A DNA stretch of 30,685 nucleotides from Chitinophagales bacterium (GTDB lineage: Bacteria > Bacteroidota > Bacteroidia > Chitinophagales > UBA2359), in assembly GCA_020629335.1 (NCBI GenBank), contig JAHDDN010000012.1, positions 1 to 30,685 of the forward strand. Direction: 5' to 3'. The notes below the pieces were generated by a model. That model was not told where the DNA came from. It saw only the letters and a list, made by a program, of their open reading frames with translations, and made no database searches. Of this stretch, positions 9,192-15,707 are shown piece by piece; the first letter of the stretch is position 1; each line of letters begins with the position of its first letter. Made by a program: the position numbers and the translations under genes.

Positions 9192-10002
9192 TCTTATCGG
9201 CTTACTAATCGGAGCCTTTTTCTTATTCGCTTTTAGCGGGCCATTGCAGCAGCAATACCAACTAGTCAATAAAGTTGATATCAATAGCGGCTTTATGACC
9301 TCTGATATGCTCAAAAACGTCTACATCATCAATGAAGATAAGCAATTGATACGCTATGACTCCACTGGGCGAGCTACAGGAGGCTATAACGATACTCGCT
9401 TTGGAGAGCTACACTCAGTAGATGCGACCAGCCCCTTCAATGTGCTACTGTTCTATAAGGATTTTTCAACAGTAGTCATGGCTGATAGCCGATTGAATAC
9501 CAAAACCCTTTACAAACTTTCCACTTTAGGCATGAATAGCGTTAGTGCTGCCTGCCTTTCCTTTGATAATTATATTTGGGTATACGATAGCGATGAAGCT
9601 AAATTGAAAAAAATCAATACACAATACGAAGTCATACAGGAAAGTTTAGACCTTAGTAGCGTATTAGGCATGCGCCCTGACCCCAATTTCATTATCGAAA
9701 GAGAAGATTTTGTCTTTTTAAATGATCCTAACTTAGGGATTATTTGCTTTGATATATTTGGGAATTATGTCAACTCCTACCCAATGTCAGGCTTAGAAAA
9801 CTTCCAAGTAATCGGCAATAATATCGTTTTCTATGATGGCGTTGCACTAAGAATACTCAACTACAAAAGCATACAAGGCATGAGCCAAGAAGTTAACTCT
9901 TTCCCACTTCCAGATGCTGATGGCATCAAAGATGTTAAGGTGGAAAAAGGCCACTTATTCCTAAGAAAAGAAGGAGAAGTACACTTTTATAAGGTCCTAT
10001 AA
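9139..10002 (+). CDS. Exported protein of unknown function, propeller-like
   Basis: I do not recognise a named family. The 287-residue product has a short N-terminal segment followed by a hydrophobic stretch (about 17-34, FSLIGLLIGAFFLFAFSG) that looks like a signal peptide or membrane anchor. The remainder repeats short strands such as KNVYIINEDKQLIRYDSTG, NYIWVYDSDEAKLKKIN, DFVFLNDPNLGIICFDIFG and NNIVFYDGVALRIL. That pattern suggests a beta-propeller exposed to the periplasm. The only ATG that keeps the signal segment is at 9139, so the gene overlaps lpxH by 53 bp in another frame. Co-transcription with lpxH is likely. Repeat copy 4 starts about 30 bp after its stop. Confidence 0.75.
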   Translation: MQYSTVKNWNYSTIKTFSLIGLLIGAFFLFAFSGPLQQQYQLVNKVDINSGFMTSDMLKNVYIINEDKQLIRYDSTGRATGGYNDTRFGELHSVDATSPFNVLLFYKDFSTVVMADSRLNTKTLYKLSTLGMNSVSAACLSFDNYIWVYDSDEAKLKKINTQYEVIQESLDLSSVLGMRPDPNFIIEREDFVFLNDPNLGIICFDIFGNYVNSYPMSGLENFQVIGNNIVFYDGVALRILNYKSIQGMSQEVNSFPLPDADGIKDVKVEKGHLFLRKEGEVHFYKVL

Positions 10003-10034
10003 ATAAGATTTAAATAAAATATTATTACTTTTGG

Positions 10035-10253
10035 GGGCTTCCCCTTTCTGATTTTTTTCATCGGCCCGTAGGGGCGCTACCTATGTGTGCGCCCTCCGAT
10101 GAAAAAAATCAGAAAGGGTCGGGCTGTCCGCTATTATGCGGCTATGTCGTTCCCACTCCACTAAGCTGTACTTGTCTGCTAAAGCCAGCCTGCGTCCAGC
10201 TAAGTTCCGTAGGTCTCGCCATGAACGCCGCATACCGCTACCATCCCTAAGCC
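10035..10253 (+). repeat. Modular repeat, copy 4 (complete, long-arm type)
   Basis: Anchor 1 is GGGCTTCCC (10035-10043). A perfect 23-bp inverted repeat (10042-10064 with 10096-10118) encloses a mini-palindrome at 10068-10094, with GGGCGC/GCGCCC-type stem. Anchor 2 (TCGGGCTGTCCGCT) is at 10119-10132. The second stem reads TATGCGGC (10135-10142) with GCCGCATA (10227-10234). Compared with copies 2 and 5 both strands have changed so that pairing is kept. Anchor 3, ending CCATCCCTAAGCC, is at 10235-10253. It lies about 30 bp after the preceding stop, in the same direction. Confidence 0.9.
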
Positions 10254-10353
10254 GTTTAAAAGGTTGAAAATGAATAATTTGGAACGTTTTAACTGTATAA
10301 GGTAACTTAAAATTAATAATCATCCTTCTAAATAATGATGAAAAAATCATAAT

Positions 10354-10797
10354 ATGAGAATCTGCCTGCTTATTATTTCTCTACTATTCTGTGTACAAAG
10401 TCTCCAAGCCCAACAATATGATACTGGTGTGGGCCTCAAATTTGGCTTTCCTATCGGTTTAACCTACAAACAATTTATTTCCGATCAAGGAGCAATTGAA
10501 GCCATCCTTGGGGTTCGTAATGGTGTCACAGGCACCTTAGTGTACGAACACCATATCGAAATCATTGATTATCATGTCCAATTCTACTTCGGAGGTGGAC
10601 TAAGTGGAGGAATTTACGTCAATCCCTTCGATGAAAGCATACCAGAAATTGCCTTGACAGGTATTACAGGCTTAGAAATGAATTTTGATCGAATCCCAAT
10701 TACTTTCTCTTTTGATGCCCTACCTAAACTGGCTTTGAGGAAGGGAGATATTCTTTATTTAGTCAATGGTGGCTTAGCTGTTCGATACGTATTTTAG
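10354..10797 (+). CDS. Small secreted or outer-membrane protein, unknown function
   Basis: The 147-residue product begins with a clear signal peptide (MRICLLIISLLFCVQSLQAQ, cleavage probably after QAQ). The remainder consists of alternating strands with many glycines and aromatic residues (VGLKFGFPIGLTYKQF, YHVQFYFGGGLSGGIYV, DILYLVNGGLAVRYVF) and ends in phenylalanine, as outer-membrane beta-barrels often do. A small barrel of about 8 strands would fit, but no family is recognised. It stands alone, with repeat copy 4 upstream and a long gene-free stretch downstream. Confidence 0.7.
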   Translation: MRICLLIISLLFCVQSLQAQQYDTGVGLKFGFPIGLTYKQFISDQGAIEAILGVRNGVTGTLVYEHHIEIIDYHVQFYFGGGLSGGIYVNPFDESIPEIALTGITGLEMNFDRIPITFSFDALPKLALRKGDILYLVNGGLAVRYVF

Positions 10798-11299
10798 CTC
10801 CTATTAAATCTCTTTGTGCGCTTTTTTAAACAGTAAGTGTTGCCTTTTTAAGATATAAATTGCCGCAATTCCAATTCCAGTTTTACAACTGTTTTTTATT
10901 TCTTTTTTATCCCTAAATACATCCAACTTATGCCTATATCACTATCTTTCATATGAAAAGACAGAGGAGGTTTCAAAAATTTAATTCACGCCATTTATCA
11001 ACACAAAACGAATTTCAAATATTTTCAATGCATTAAATTTTATCAAGTAATGATTTCTTAATTATTTTTTAGCTGATTTATTAATTTGAATACTGGCATA
11101 TAGATTGAACTTATTAGGGCATATCCACAATTCTATTTTCTTCTACTTAATTATTATCAAACAAAATAATCGTGCTTTGCTTTACGCACATACACTACTG
11201 ACAATTATTACTACCCATATAGTGATTTATTTTCTCAATAATTAGTGTAAAGCATGTATTAAATTAATAAATTACATAATCAAAACTTTTATTACACTT
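10798..11299. other. Gene-free stretch, AT-rich
   Basis: No convincing gene, repeat copy or strong hairpin is visible in these 502 bases. TGCTTTAC near 11177 and GTAAAGCA near 11249 are complementary but 65 bp apart. The 3' part must contain the promoter of the gene at 11300; no exact TAnnTTTG box is seen there. Confidence 0.6.
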
Positions 11300-11968
11300 A
11301 TGAAAAATTTTATCATTTTATTCGTATTAGCAGGCTTTATGATGACACCTGCATTAGGTCAGGAAATCTTTCGTACCCAAACAATTGGAGGATGGGGTAG
11401 CAATGATAAAGGCCAAAGCCCTGGTGCTTATTTAGCTGAAAACTTCGAAGCTGCTTTTGCAGATGGAATTGAAATAGGTTATGGCGATAACACTGTCTTG
11501 TTCACAGAGTCTGTAGCAATCAAAAAGTTCTTACCTGCTAGTGGCACACCAGCAGCATTAGACGGCAGCTATATTGATCCATTAAAGCAAGAAATTAGAA
11601 ACACATTGGTTTCTCAAACACTTGCAACTACTATTTCAATCGGATTAGATAGAGCTATTACAGACTTTGGAGAGTCTGCTTATTTATTAGAAAGCCTTGT
11701 TGCTTCTGAAGGAACATTTGAAGGCATGATGGTAAAAGAGATTTTATTAGAAGCTAATAAATTCTTAGGTGGCTTAGAATCTCAGTACACTGCGGCTGAA
11801 TTAAATGCAGCATTAACAGAGATTAATCAATCGTATGTTGATGGCGAGCTAACTGGAAGTGCTTACTTAATGGTTACAGAAAAGTCATATACTGCTGTAA
11901 AGACTGATAGCGCAATTAAAACGGAGACGCAAACTTTAGAGTCATCTAAAACGCTTATCACAAGATAA
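11300..11968 (+). CDS. Secreted protein with recurrent Bacteroidota GWG/YLxxNF domain
   Basis: The 222-residue product has a signal peptide (about 1-20, ending ALG) and is then soluble. The mature part opens with QTIGGWGSNDKGQSPGAYL, then AENFEAAFADGIEIGYGDN, a segment AIKKFLPASGTPAAL, and later ILLEANKFLGGLESQYTAAE and LNAALTEINQSYVDG. From memory this series (GWG, GxYLxxNFxxAF, FLPxxGTPxxL, EANxxLGG, LNxxLTxINxxxVDG) recurs in large extracellular proteins of Bacteroidota, usually near the C-terminus; here it is nearly the whole protein. Function is unknown. There is no obvious type IX secretion C-terminal signal, and the last 25 residues are Thr/Ser/Lys-rich. A terminator follows. Confidence 0.75.
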   Translation: MKNFIILFVLAGFMMTPALGQEIFRTQTIGGWGSNDKGQSPGAYLAENFEAAFADGIEIGYGDNTVLFTESVAIKKFLPASGTPAALDGSYIDPLKQEIRNTLVSQTLATTISIGLDRAITDFGESAYLLESLVASEGTFEGMMVKEILLEANKFLGGLESQYTAAELNAALTEINQSYVDGELTGSAYLMVTEKSYTAVKTDSAIKTETQTLESSKTLITR

Positions 11969-12014
11969 AATGTAAGCTCATAGAGTGCAAGTTTTCCTTT
12001 TTTTCATAAAATCT

Positions 12015-12067
12015 AAAAGCTCAGAAAAGATAATTAAGCGTTATTTTTCTGGGCTTTTTGTTTTTTT
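12015..12067 (+). terminator. Intrinsic terminator after the secreted-protein gene
   Basis: AAAAGCTCAGAAAA (12015-12028) pairs with TTTTCTGGGCTTTT (12045-12058) with a single G-T wobble, and is followed by a long T-rich run up to 12067. It is 47 bp after the stop codon at 11968. Confidence 0.85.
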
Positions 12068-12086
12068 CACCATCGACATCATACGT

Positions 12087-12119
12087 TTTGTGAATAGAAC
12101 TTTTTATCGCTTATATTTG
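12087..12119 (+). promoter_or_regulatory. Promoter of the DUF4834 gene
   Basis: TTTG (12087-12090), a 21-bp spacer and TATATTTG (12112-12119) match both boxes of the Bacteroidota promoter. Transcription would start near 12126, about 50 nt before the ATG. Confidence 0.65.
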
Positions 12120-12174
12120 TAGTTTCATTGGGCGACTTGTCACGTCTCTCAGATATAAAACTAATTAGCTTTCA

Positions 12175-12432
12175 ATGGGCGTTTTACTGAAAATCATCAT
12201 CTTTATCATGGCTGCTTACTATCTAATGAAGATCGTAGGGGGCTTCCTAATGAGGACATTTCTCAATTCTCAAATCAAAAATTTCCAAGAACAAATGGAA
12301 AGGCAAAGAGAGCAATATGCTCCTGAAGACAATCGTAAAGAAGGCGAAATTTCCGTCAAAAATGCTCCTGTTGATAATAGTGCTTCAAGTATAGATGATG
12401 GCGAGTACATTGAATACGAGGATGTGAGTTAG
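12175..12432 (+). CDS. DUF4834 family membrane protein
   Basis: This 85-residue protein has one N-terminal transmembrane segment (about 3-25, VLLKIIIFIMAAYYLMKIVGGFL) followed by a polar tail. The C-terminal signature DDGEYIEYEDV is typical of the small DUF4834 proteins of Bacteroidota, whose function is not known. A good promoter lies about 60 bp upstream. It converges on the pseudouridine synthase gene with 14 bp between the stop codons. Confidence 0.8.
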   Translation: MGVLLKIIIFIMAAYYLMKIVGGFLMRTFLNSQIKNFQEQMERQREQYAPEDNRKEGEISVKNAPVDNSASSIDDGEYIEYEDVS

Positions 12433-12446
12433 GAGATCTTGATTAA

Positions 12447-13202
12447 TTATGATTTTTTTAGCTGAATAATTTCTCCTTCTGTTAAGAAGCGCCACTTGCC
12501 TCTTGGCAAATTCTTTTTAGTCAATTCGGCATATAATACCCGATCTAATTTTTCTACTTCATAGCCTAAATGCTCGAATATACGTCTCACGATTCGATTA
12601 CGGCCTAGATGTATTTCTAATCCAATACGCTTTTTATCTCCTTGTACATAAGCCAAATCATCCACAGCTACCGGCCCATCCTCCAAAGTCAAACCTGCTT
12701 GAATTTTGTTAAAATCTTTTTTAGTCAACTCTTTATCAAGGAAAGCTTGATAAATCTTCCTTACTTCAAAGCTTGGGTGAGCTAGTTTTTGAGCCATATC
12801 TCCATCATTCGTCAATAGTAGTATACCTGTTGTATTACGGTCTAACCTTCCTACGGGATACAATCGTTGATCAGAAGCTTTCTTGACTAAATCCATGACT
12901 GTTTTGCGACCTTGTGGGTCGTGAGTAGTGGTAATGGTGTTCTTTGGCTTATTCAGCAGCACATAAACATGGTTTTGGATCGGCTTAATAAGCTTTCCTC
13001 TAAATTTGACCACTTCTCCCTCTTTGACACGATAACCCATTTCTAAGACTTCCTTGCCATTGACAGTTACTAGCCCTTCTTTGATGTATTCATCGGCTTT
13101 TCTGCGTGAGCACACCCCTGAGTTAGCGACATACTTATTCAAGCGAATCGTATTTTCCGCTGACTGTTCTGACTTGTTTGACTCTTTATTATTCGGTTTC
13201 AT
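12447..13202 (-). CDS. rluB: rRNA pseudouridine synthase (RluB/RsuA family)
   Basis: The enzyme converts a uridine of rRNA to pseudouridine; RluB-type members act on 23S rRNA near the peptidyl-transferase centre. The 251 residues contain an N-terminal S4 RNA-binding domain (about 18-65, IRLNKYVANSGVCSRRKAD) and the catalytic domain with GRLDRNTTG, in which D121 is the nucleophile. The C-terminal GRNRIVRRIFEHLGYEVEKLDRV motif is characteristic of this family. The first 17 residues are a polar extension. It overlaps the end of scpB by 14 bp on the same strand, so the two are co-transcribed. The choice between RluB, RluE and RsuA is not certain. Confidence 0.9.
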   Translation of the reverse strand: MKPNNKESNKSEQSAENTIRLNKYVANSGVCSRRKADEYIKEGLVTVNGKEVLEMGYRVKEGEVVKFRGKLIKPIQNHVYVLLNKPKNTITTTHDPQGRKTVMDLVKKASDQRLYPVGRLDRNTTGILLLTNDGDMAQKLAHPSFEVRKIYQAFLDKELTKKDFNKIQAGLTLEDGPVAVDDLAYVQGDKKRIGLEIHLGRNRIVRRIFEHLGYEVEKLDRVLYAELTKKNLPRGKWRFLTEGEIIQLKKS

Positions 13203-14334
13203 CTGTGTCTAATCCTCCAATGTGTTCTAGTGCTTTGTTTTTAATTCGTTGAATCTCATCATCGCTGGCTTTTTTACGGAACCAAGGATCGAGTTCTTCT
13301 TCTTCCTCATCTCTTTTTTCCCATTCCCCATTTGAGCTTGCTTCCTCCTGAGATTCATCATTCTCGAATTCTGCTATTTCTTCTGTTGCTTCATTTGCCT
13401 CCTCTAAGACCTGCTCAGTCGTTTCTACCGCTTCTTCAGGTATATCTTCCACCTCTTTGGTCACTATTTCCTCAGTTGTTTCCTCCTCTTCTGTGGTTGC
13501 TGTTTTATCCACTACTGCTTCCTCCGCCTCTTCTACTGTCTCTTCGGTTTCTGCTACTTCTGTTGTTTCAGTATCTTGAGTTGCTGCTGTTTCTTCTAAG
13601 TTTTCGGGCTGTTCGCCACTTGCTTCTCCCTCTAGGGTTTCTACTTCATCGGCAGTTGTTGGATTTTCTTCTTCTGTTTGGGCGGTTCCATTCTTAGAGG
13701 TACCATTTACTGCTACAAACTCTCCATTGACCATAGCACCTTTAACACCACTACCTTCTTCGAAATAATCGCTTGACTCCTCCCCTCCTATTTCATTAGC
13801 TGGTGGCTCAATATCTTTGAGCTTAGGTAGGTCATCAATGGAATTAATACCGAAGTAATCCATGAATATTTCTCCTACAGAATATAATAGTGGTCGGCCT
13901 GGGCCATCGCTACGGCCTGATATTTTAATCAGTTCTTTCTCTAATAGCTTTTGTACACCATGATCGCAATTCACACCTCTGATTTGCTCCATTTCTGCTT
14001 TGGTAACAGGTTGTTTATAGGCAATGATGGAGAGTGTTTCCATTGCTGCTTTAGAGAGGCGGCGCTTAAATTTTTGATTGACATATACCGATACCAGTTT
14101 ATGGTAAGCGGGCTTGGTCATAAATTGTAGTCCTCCACCTATTTCCACTAGTTCAAAAGGAAATTCTGGAGACATATATTGTAGTCTAATAGCCTCTAAT
14201 ATAGTGGCTATTCTTTCTTCATCAAACTCTTCTTTGGGGTGGAATTTAATTAAGCTTTCGCGTATTTCTTCTATTGTGATCGCATTTTCTGCCACAAATA
14301 TCAATGCTGTTACTTGTTGCTGAAGGTCTTGCAT
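13189..14334 (-). CDS. scpB: Segregation and condensation protein ScpB with acidic C-terminal tail
   Basis: ScpB binds the kleisin ScpA in the Smc condensin that organises the chromosome. Residues 1-165 form the usual two winged-helix domains (RRLSKAAMETLSIIAYKQPVT, then GVQKLLEKELIKISGRSDGPGRP and YFGINSIDDLP). The protein is 381 residues long, about twice the usual size. Residues 220-350 are low-complexity sequence dominated by Glu, Thr, Ala and Val. The tail ends in a short ordered-looking segment, LDPWFRKKASDDEIQRIKNK. The reading frame is unbroken, so this is not an obvious fusion. An ATG start is followed by conserved sequence. ScpA is not in the window. It overlaps the pseudouridine synthase gene by 14 bp. 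Confidence 0.93.
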   Translation of the reverse strand: MQDLQQQVTALIFVAENAITIEEIRESLIKFHPKEEFDEERIATILEAIRLQYMSPEFPFELVEIGGGLQFMTKPAYHKLVSVYVNQKFKRRLSKAAMETLSIIAYKQPVTKAEMEQIRGVNCDHGVQKLLEKELIKISGRSDGPGRPLLYSVGEIFMDYFGINSIDDLPKLKDIEPPANEIGGEESSDYFEEGSGVKGAMVNGEFVAVNGTSKNGTAQTEEENPTTADEVETLEGEASGEQPENLEETAATQDTETTEVAETEETVEEAEEAVVDKTATTEEEETTEEIVTKEVEDIPEEAVETTEQVLEEANEATEEIAEFENDESQEEASSNGEWEKRDEEEEELDPWFRKKASDDEIQRIKNKALEHIGGLDTDETE

Positions 14335-14355
14335 AGTTAATTATTAGTAATTGAG

Positions 14356-14384
14356 TAGTGGATGTTTTCTTTTTCAATCCACTA
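14356..14384 (-). repeat. Small inverted repeat after the transpeptidase gene
   Basis: TAGTGGAT (14356-14363) and ATCCACTA (14377-14384) pair perfectly around 13 bases, and the right arm includes the stop codon of the transpeptidase gene. It could be a weak terminator or processing hairpin between that gene and scpB; no T-run follows. Confidence 0.4.
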
Positions 14385-15053
14385 TCGTTTGATATTAATA
14401 GGGGTTCTCTTACTTACTAACTTATACAGCTCGTTTACGTCACTATTTTTGAGTGATACGCAGCCAGCTGTCCAGTTATATTTTCGATCTATCCAATGAT
14501 CCATATCTTCGGGCACTCCATGAATGCCTATTTCTCCTCCAATTTCTACAAAATCTGCGATGGTTCCTTTGGCTTTGGCTTTACTATGCTTCCTCCAAGA
14601 ATCTGGAGTTGGATAATTGAGCCACATGAATTTTTGCCATCGACTATGTGGGTAATGAGCTTGGATGATGAAATCGCCCTCTGGTGTTCTCCCATCTCCT
14701 ATTTGTAATTTATCATCTCTTGGGTTAGGCCCAAATACCACTGGATACATCTTTAATAGCTGTTCTTTGTAGTAAACGGCTAAGGAATAATCAGATTTAT
14801 CTACTTGGAATTTGATCTTTTTCCTATCCAATGTATCAAAATCAAAGATTTCGTGTAGACATTTTTCATAATTGATATAGTCTACTCTGGGCTTGAAAAT
14901 ATCCTTAACTGCCTCTACATCAAAGGGGAAGGTAGGAATACTACCTACACAATCTACGGTGTCTGTGATAGGTATTATCTCTGGTGGTGGTGGCAACTCT
15001 CGCTGACAAGACCAACAAAGCAAAATTAATAATAGCCCAAGTAGATTTTTCAT
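14382..15053 (-). CDS. L,D-transpeptidase (YkuD domain) lipoprotein
   Basis: The 223-residue product starts with a lipoprotein signal peptide. The stretch LLILLCWSC ends in a cysteine at position 16 that would be lipidated, and it is followed by a proline-rich linker. From about residue 80 it has a YkuD domain, with YSLAVYYKEQLLKMYPVVFG, DGRTPEGDF and the active-site segment IGIHGVPED ... TAGCVSLKNSD, where the Cys is the nucleophile and the His of HG is catalytic. Such enzymes make 3-3 cross-links in peptidoglycan or attach outer-membrane proteins to it; which applies cannot be told. It should face the periplasm. It lies 47 bp upstream of scpB on the same strand. Confidence 0.9.
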   Translation of the reverse strand: MKNLLGLLLILLCWSCQRELPPPPEIIPITDTVDCVGSIPTFPFDVEAVKDIFKPRVDYINYEKCLHEIFDFDTLDRKKIKFQVDKSDYSLAVYYKEQLLKMYPVVFGPNPRDDKLQIGDGRTPEGDFIIQAHYPHSRWQKFMWLNYPTPDSWRKHSKAKAKGTIADFVEIGGEIGIHGVPEDMDHWIDRKYNWTAGCVSLKNSDVNELYKLVSKRTPINIKR

Positions 15054-15136
15054 AAAATAGGGATGTAAAGCTAAGTAAATTAGCTTAGATTGTTGATACT
15101 TTCATGAGTGTTTTTATAATTAATAGCGGCCCATTA

Positions 15137-15160
15137 GTCACAAGCGAGACGCTTGCGACA
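15137..15160. repeat. 24-nt REP-like palindrome, unit 1
   Basis: The unit has a CAAGCG-AGA-CGCTTG hairpin flanked by GTC on the left and GAC on the right, with one A/C mismatch in the stem. It is the first of three near-identical units spaced 95 and 86 bp apart. Confidence 0.85.
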
Positions 15161-15231
15161 GATGGATTTATTAGCGATGAGTAGTGAGCACATACATTTT
15201 CGTTGGGCAAAAATATTGGCATCATTGGAGG

Positions 15232-15255
15232 GTCACAAGCGAAACGCTTGCGACA
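15232..15255. repeat. 24-nt REP-like palindrome, unit 2
   Basis: It is the same as unit 1 except that the loop is AAA instead of AGA. Confidence 0.85.
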
Positions 15256-15317
15256 AAGGGCTTACCGAATATTAGGCACCAATCAAAAAGACTTGCGCCA
15301 TAGTGTATTATTGAAGA

Positions 15318-15341
15318 GTCACAAGCGAGACGTTTGCGACA
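15318..15341. repeat. 24-nt REP-like palindrome, unit 3
   Basis: It is the same as unit 1 with CGTTTG on the right, which turns one pair into G-T. The bases following units 1 and 3 are also alike (TTTA, then TAG, then GATGAG), so a larger segment was probably duplicated. Confidence 0.82.
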
Positions 15342-15381
15342 GAAGGTTTTACTAGTGATGAGCTTTTACATCGCTAAAATC

Positions 15382-15599
15382 GGCTTAGGGATAGGAGCGG
15401 TATGTGGCGTATATGACGTGGCTTATGGAGCTTAGTGATGTGCAGGCTGGCCCGAAGGGCAGACAAACAGCGCTTAGCGGAGTAGCCGCGGCATAGCCAC
15501 ATAAGAGCGGATAGCCCGCCCTTTTCTAATTTTTCATTCGTGGGCGCACACATAGGTAGCGCCCCTACAGTCGAATGAAAAATTAGAAAAGGGAAGCCC
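15382..15599 (-). repeat. Modular repeat, copy 5 (complete, long-arm type)
   Basis: Read on the minus strand, anchor 1 is GGGCTTCCC (15599-15591). A perfect 22-bp inverted repeat (15519-15540 with 15572-15593) surrounds a mini-palindrome at 15542-15568 (GGGCGC/GCGCCC). Anchor 2 has GGGCTATCCGCT (about 15517-15506). The second stem is GCCACATA (15496-15503) with TATGTGGC (15401-15408), and contains a CCC-TTCG-GGC hairpin. Anchor 3, ending CCTATCCCTAAGCC, is at 15400-15382. It lies about 110 bp downstream of the nrdA stop in the same direction. Confidence 0.9.
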
Positions 15600-15618
15600 C
15601 TGATTAAGTTGAATAGTG

Positions 15619-15661
15619 TATTAGTTAATTAGGAATATTTGTTTACCCTAATTAACTAATA
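15619..15661. repeat. Perfect 15-bp inverted repeat downstream of nrdA
   Basis: TATTAGTTAATTAGG (15619-15633) and its exact complement (15647-15661) enclose 13 bases. It lies between the nrdA stop and repeat copy 5. No T-run follows on the minus strand, so it is not a classical terminator, although it is the only strong simple hairpin after nrdA. Confidence 0.7.
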
Positions 15662-15669
15662 TACGAATT

Positions 15670-15695
15670 GGGCGGACACATAGGTCCGCCCCTAC
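15670..15695 (-). repeat. Free-standing GC-rich mini-palindrome
   Basis: GGGCGGAC (15670-15677) pairs with GTCCGCCC (15684-15691) and is followed by CTAC. The 26 bases are identical to 2-27 and belong to the same family as the loops of copies 2, 4 and 5, yet here no long arms surround them. It sits 12 bp after the nrdA stop codon. Confidence 0.85.
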
Positions 15696-15707
15696 ATTTT
15701 CACCATA

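Noticed and set aside
10042..10118. Long arm hairpins as ordinary intrinsic terminators
   Set aside because: They are followed by GC-rich anchor 2 and not by a T-run, and the loop is about 30 nt. Some other effect on transcript ends remains possible.
10081..10350. 89-codon open frame on the minus strand
   Set aside because: It is antisense to repeat copy 4; similar frames in other copies arise from the same repeat.
13332..13697. 121-codon leucine-rich open frame on the plus strand
   Set aside because: It is the complement of the Glu/Thr-rich part of scpB; low-complexity codons create an open antisense frame.
15068..15086. AAGCTAA/TTAGCTT palindrome upstream of the transpeptidase gene as an operator
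   Set aside because: Seven-bp arms in AT-rich DNA are too short to support a claim without conservation data.
15137..15341. CRISPR array
   Set aside because: There are only three units of 24 nt with 62-71 nt between them, the intervals are partly related to each other, and there are no cas genes.
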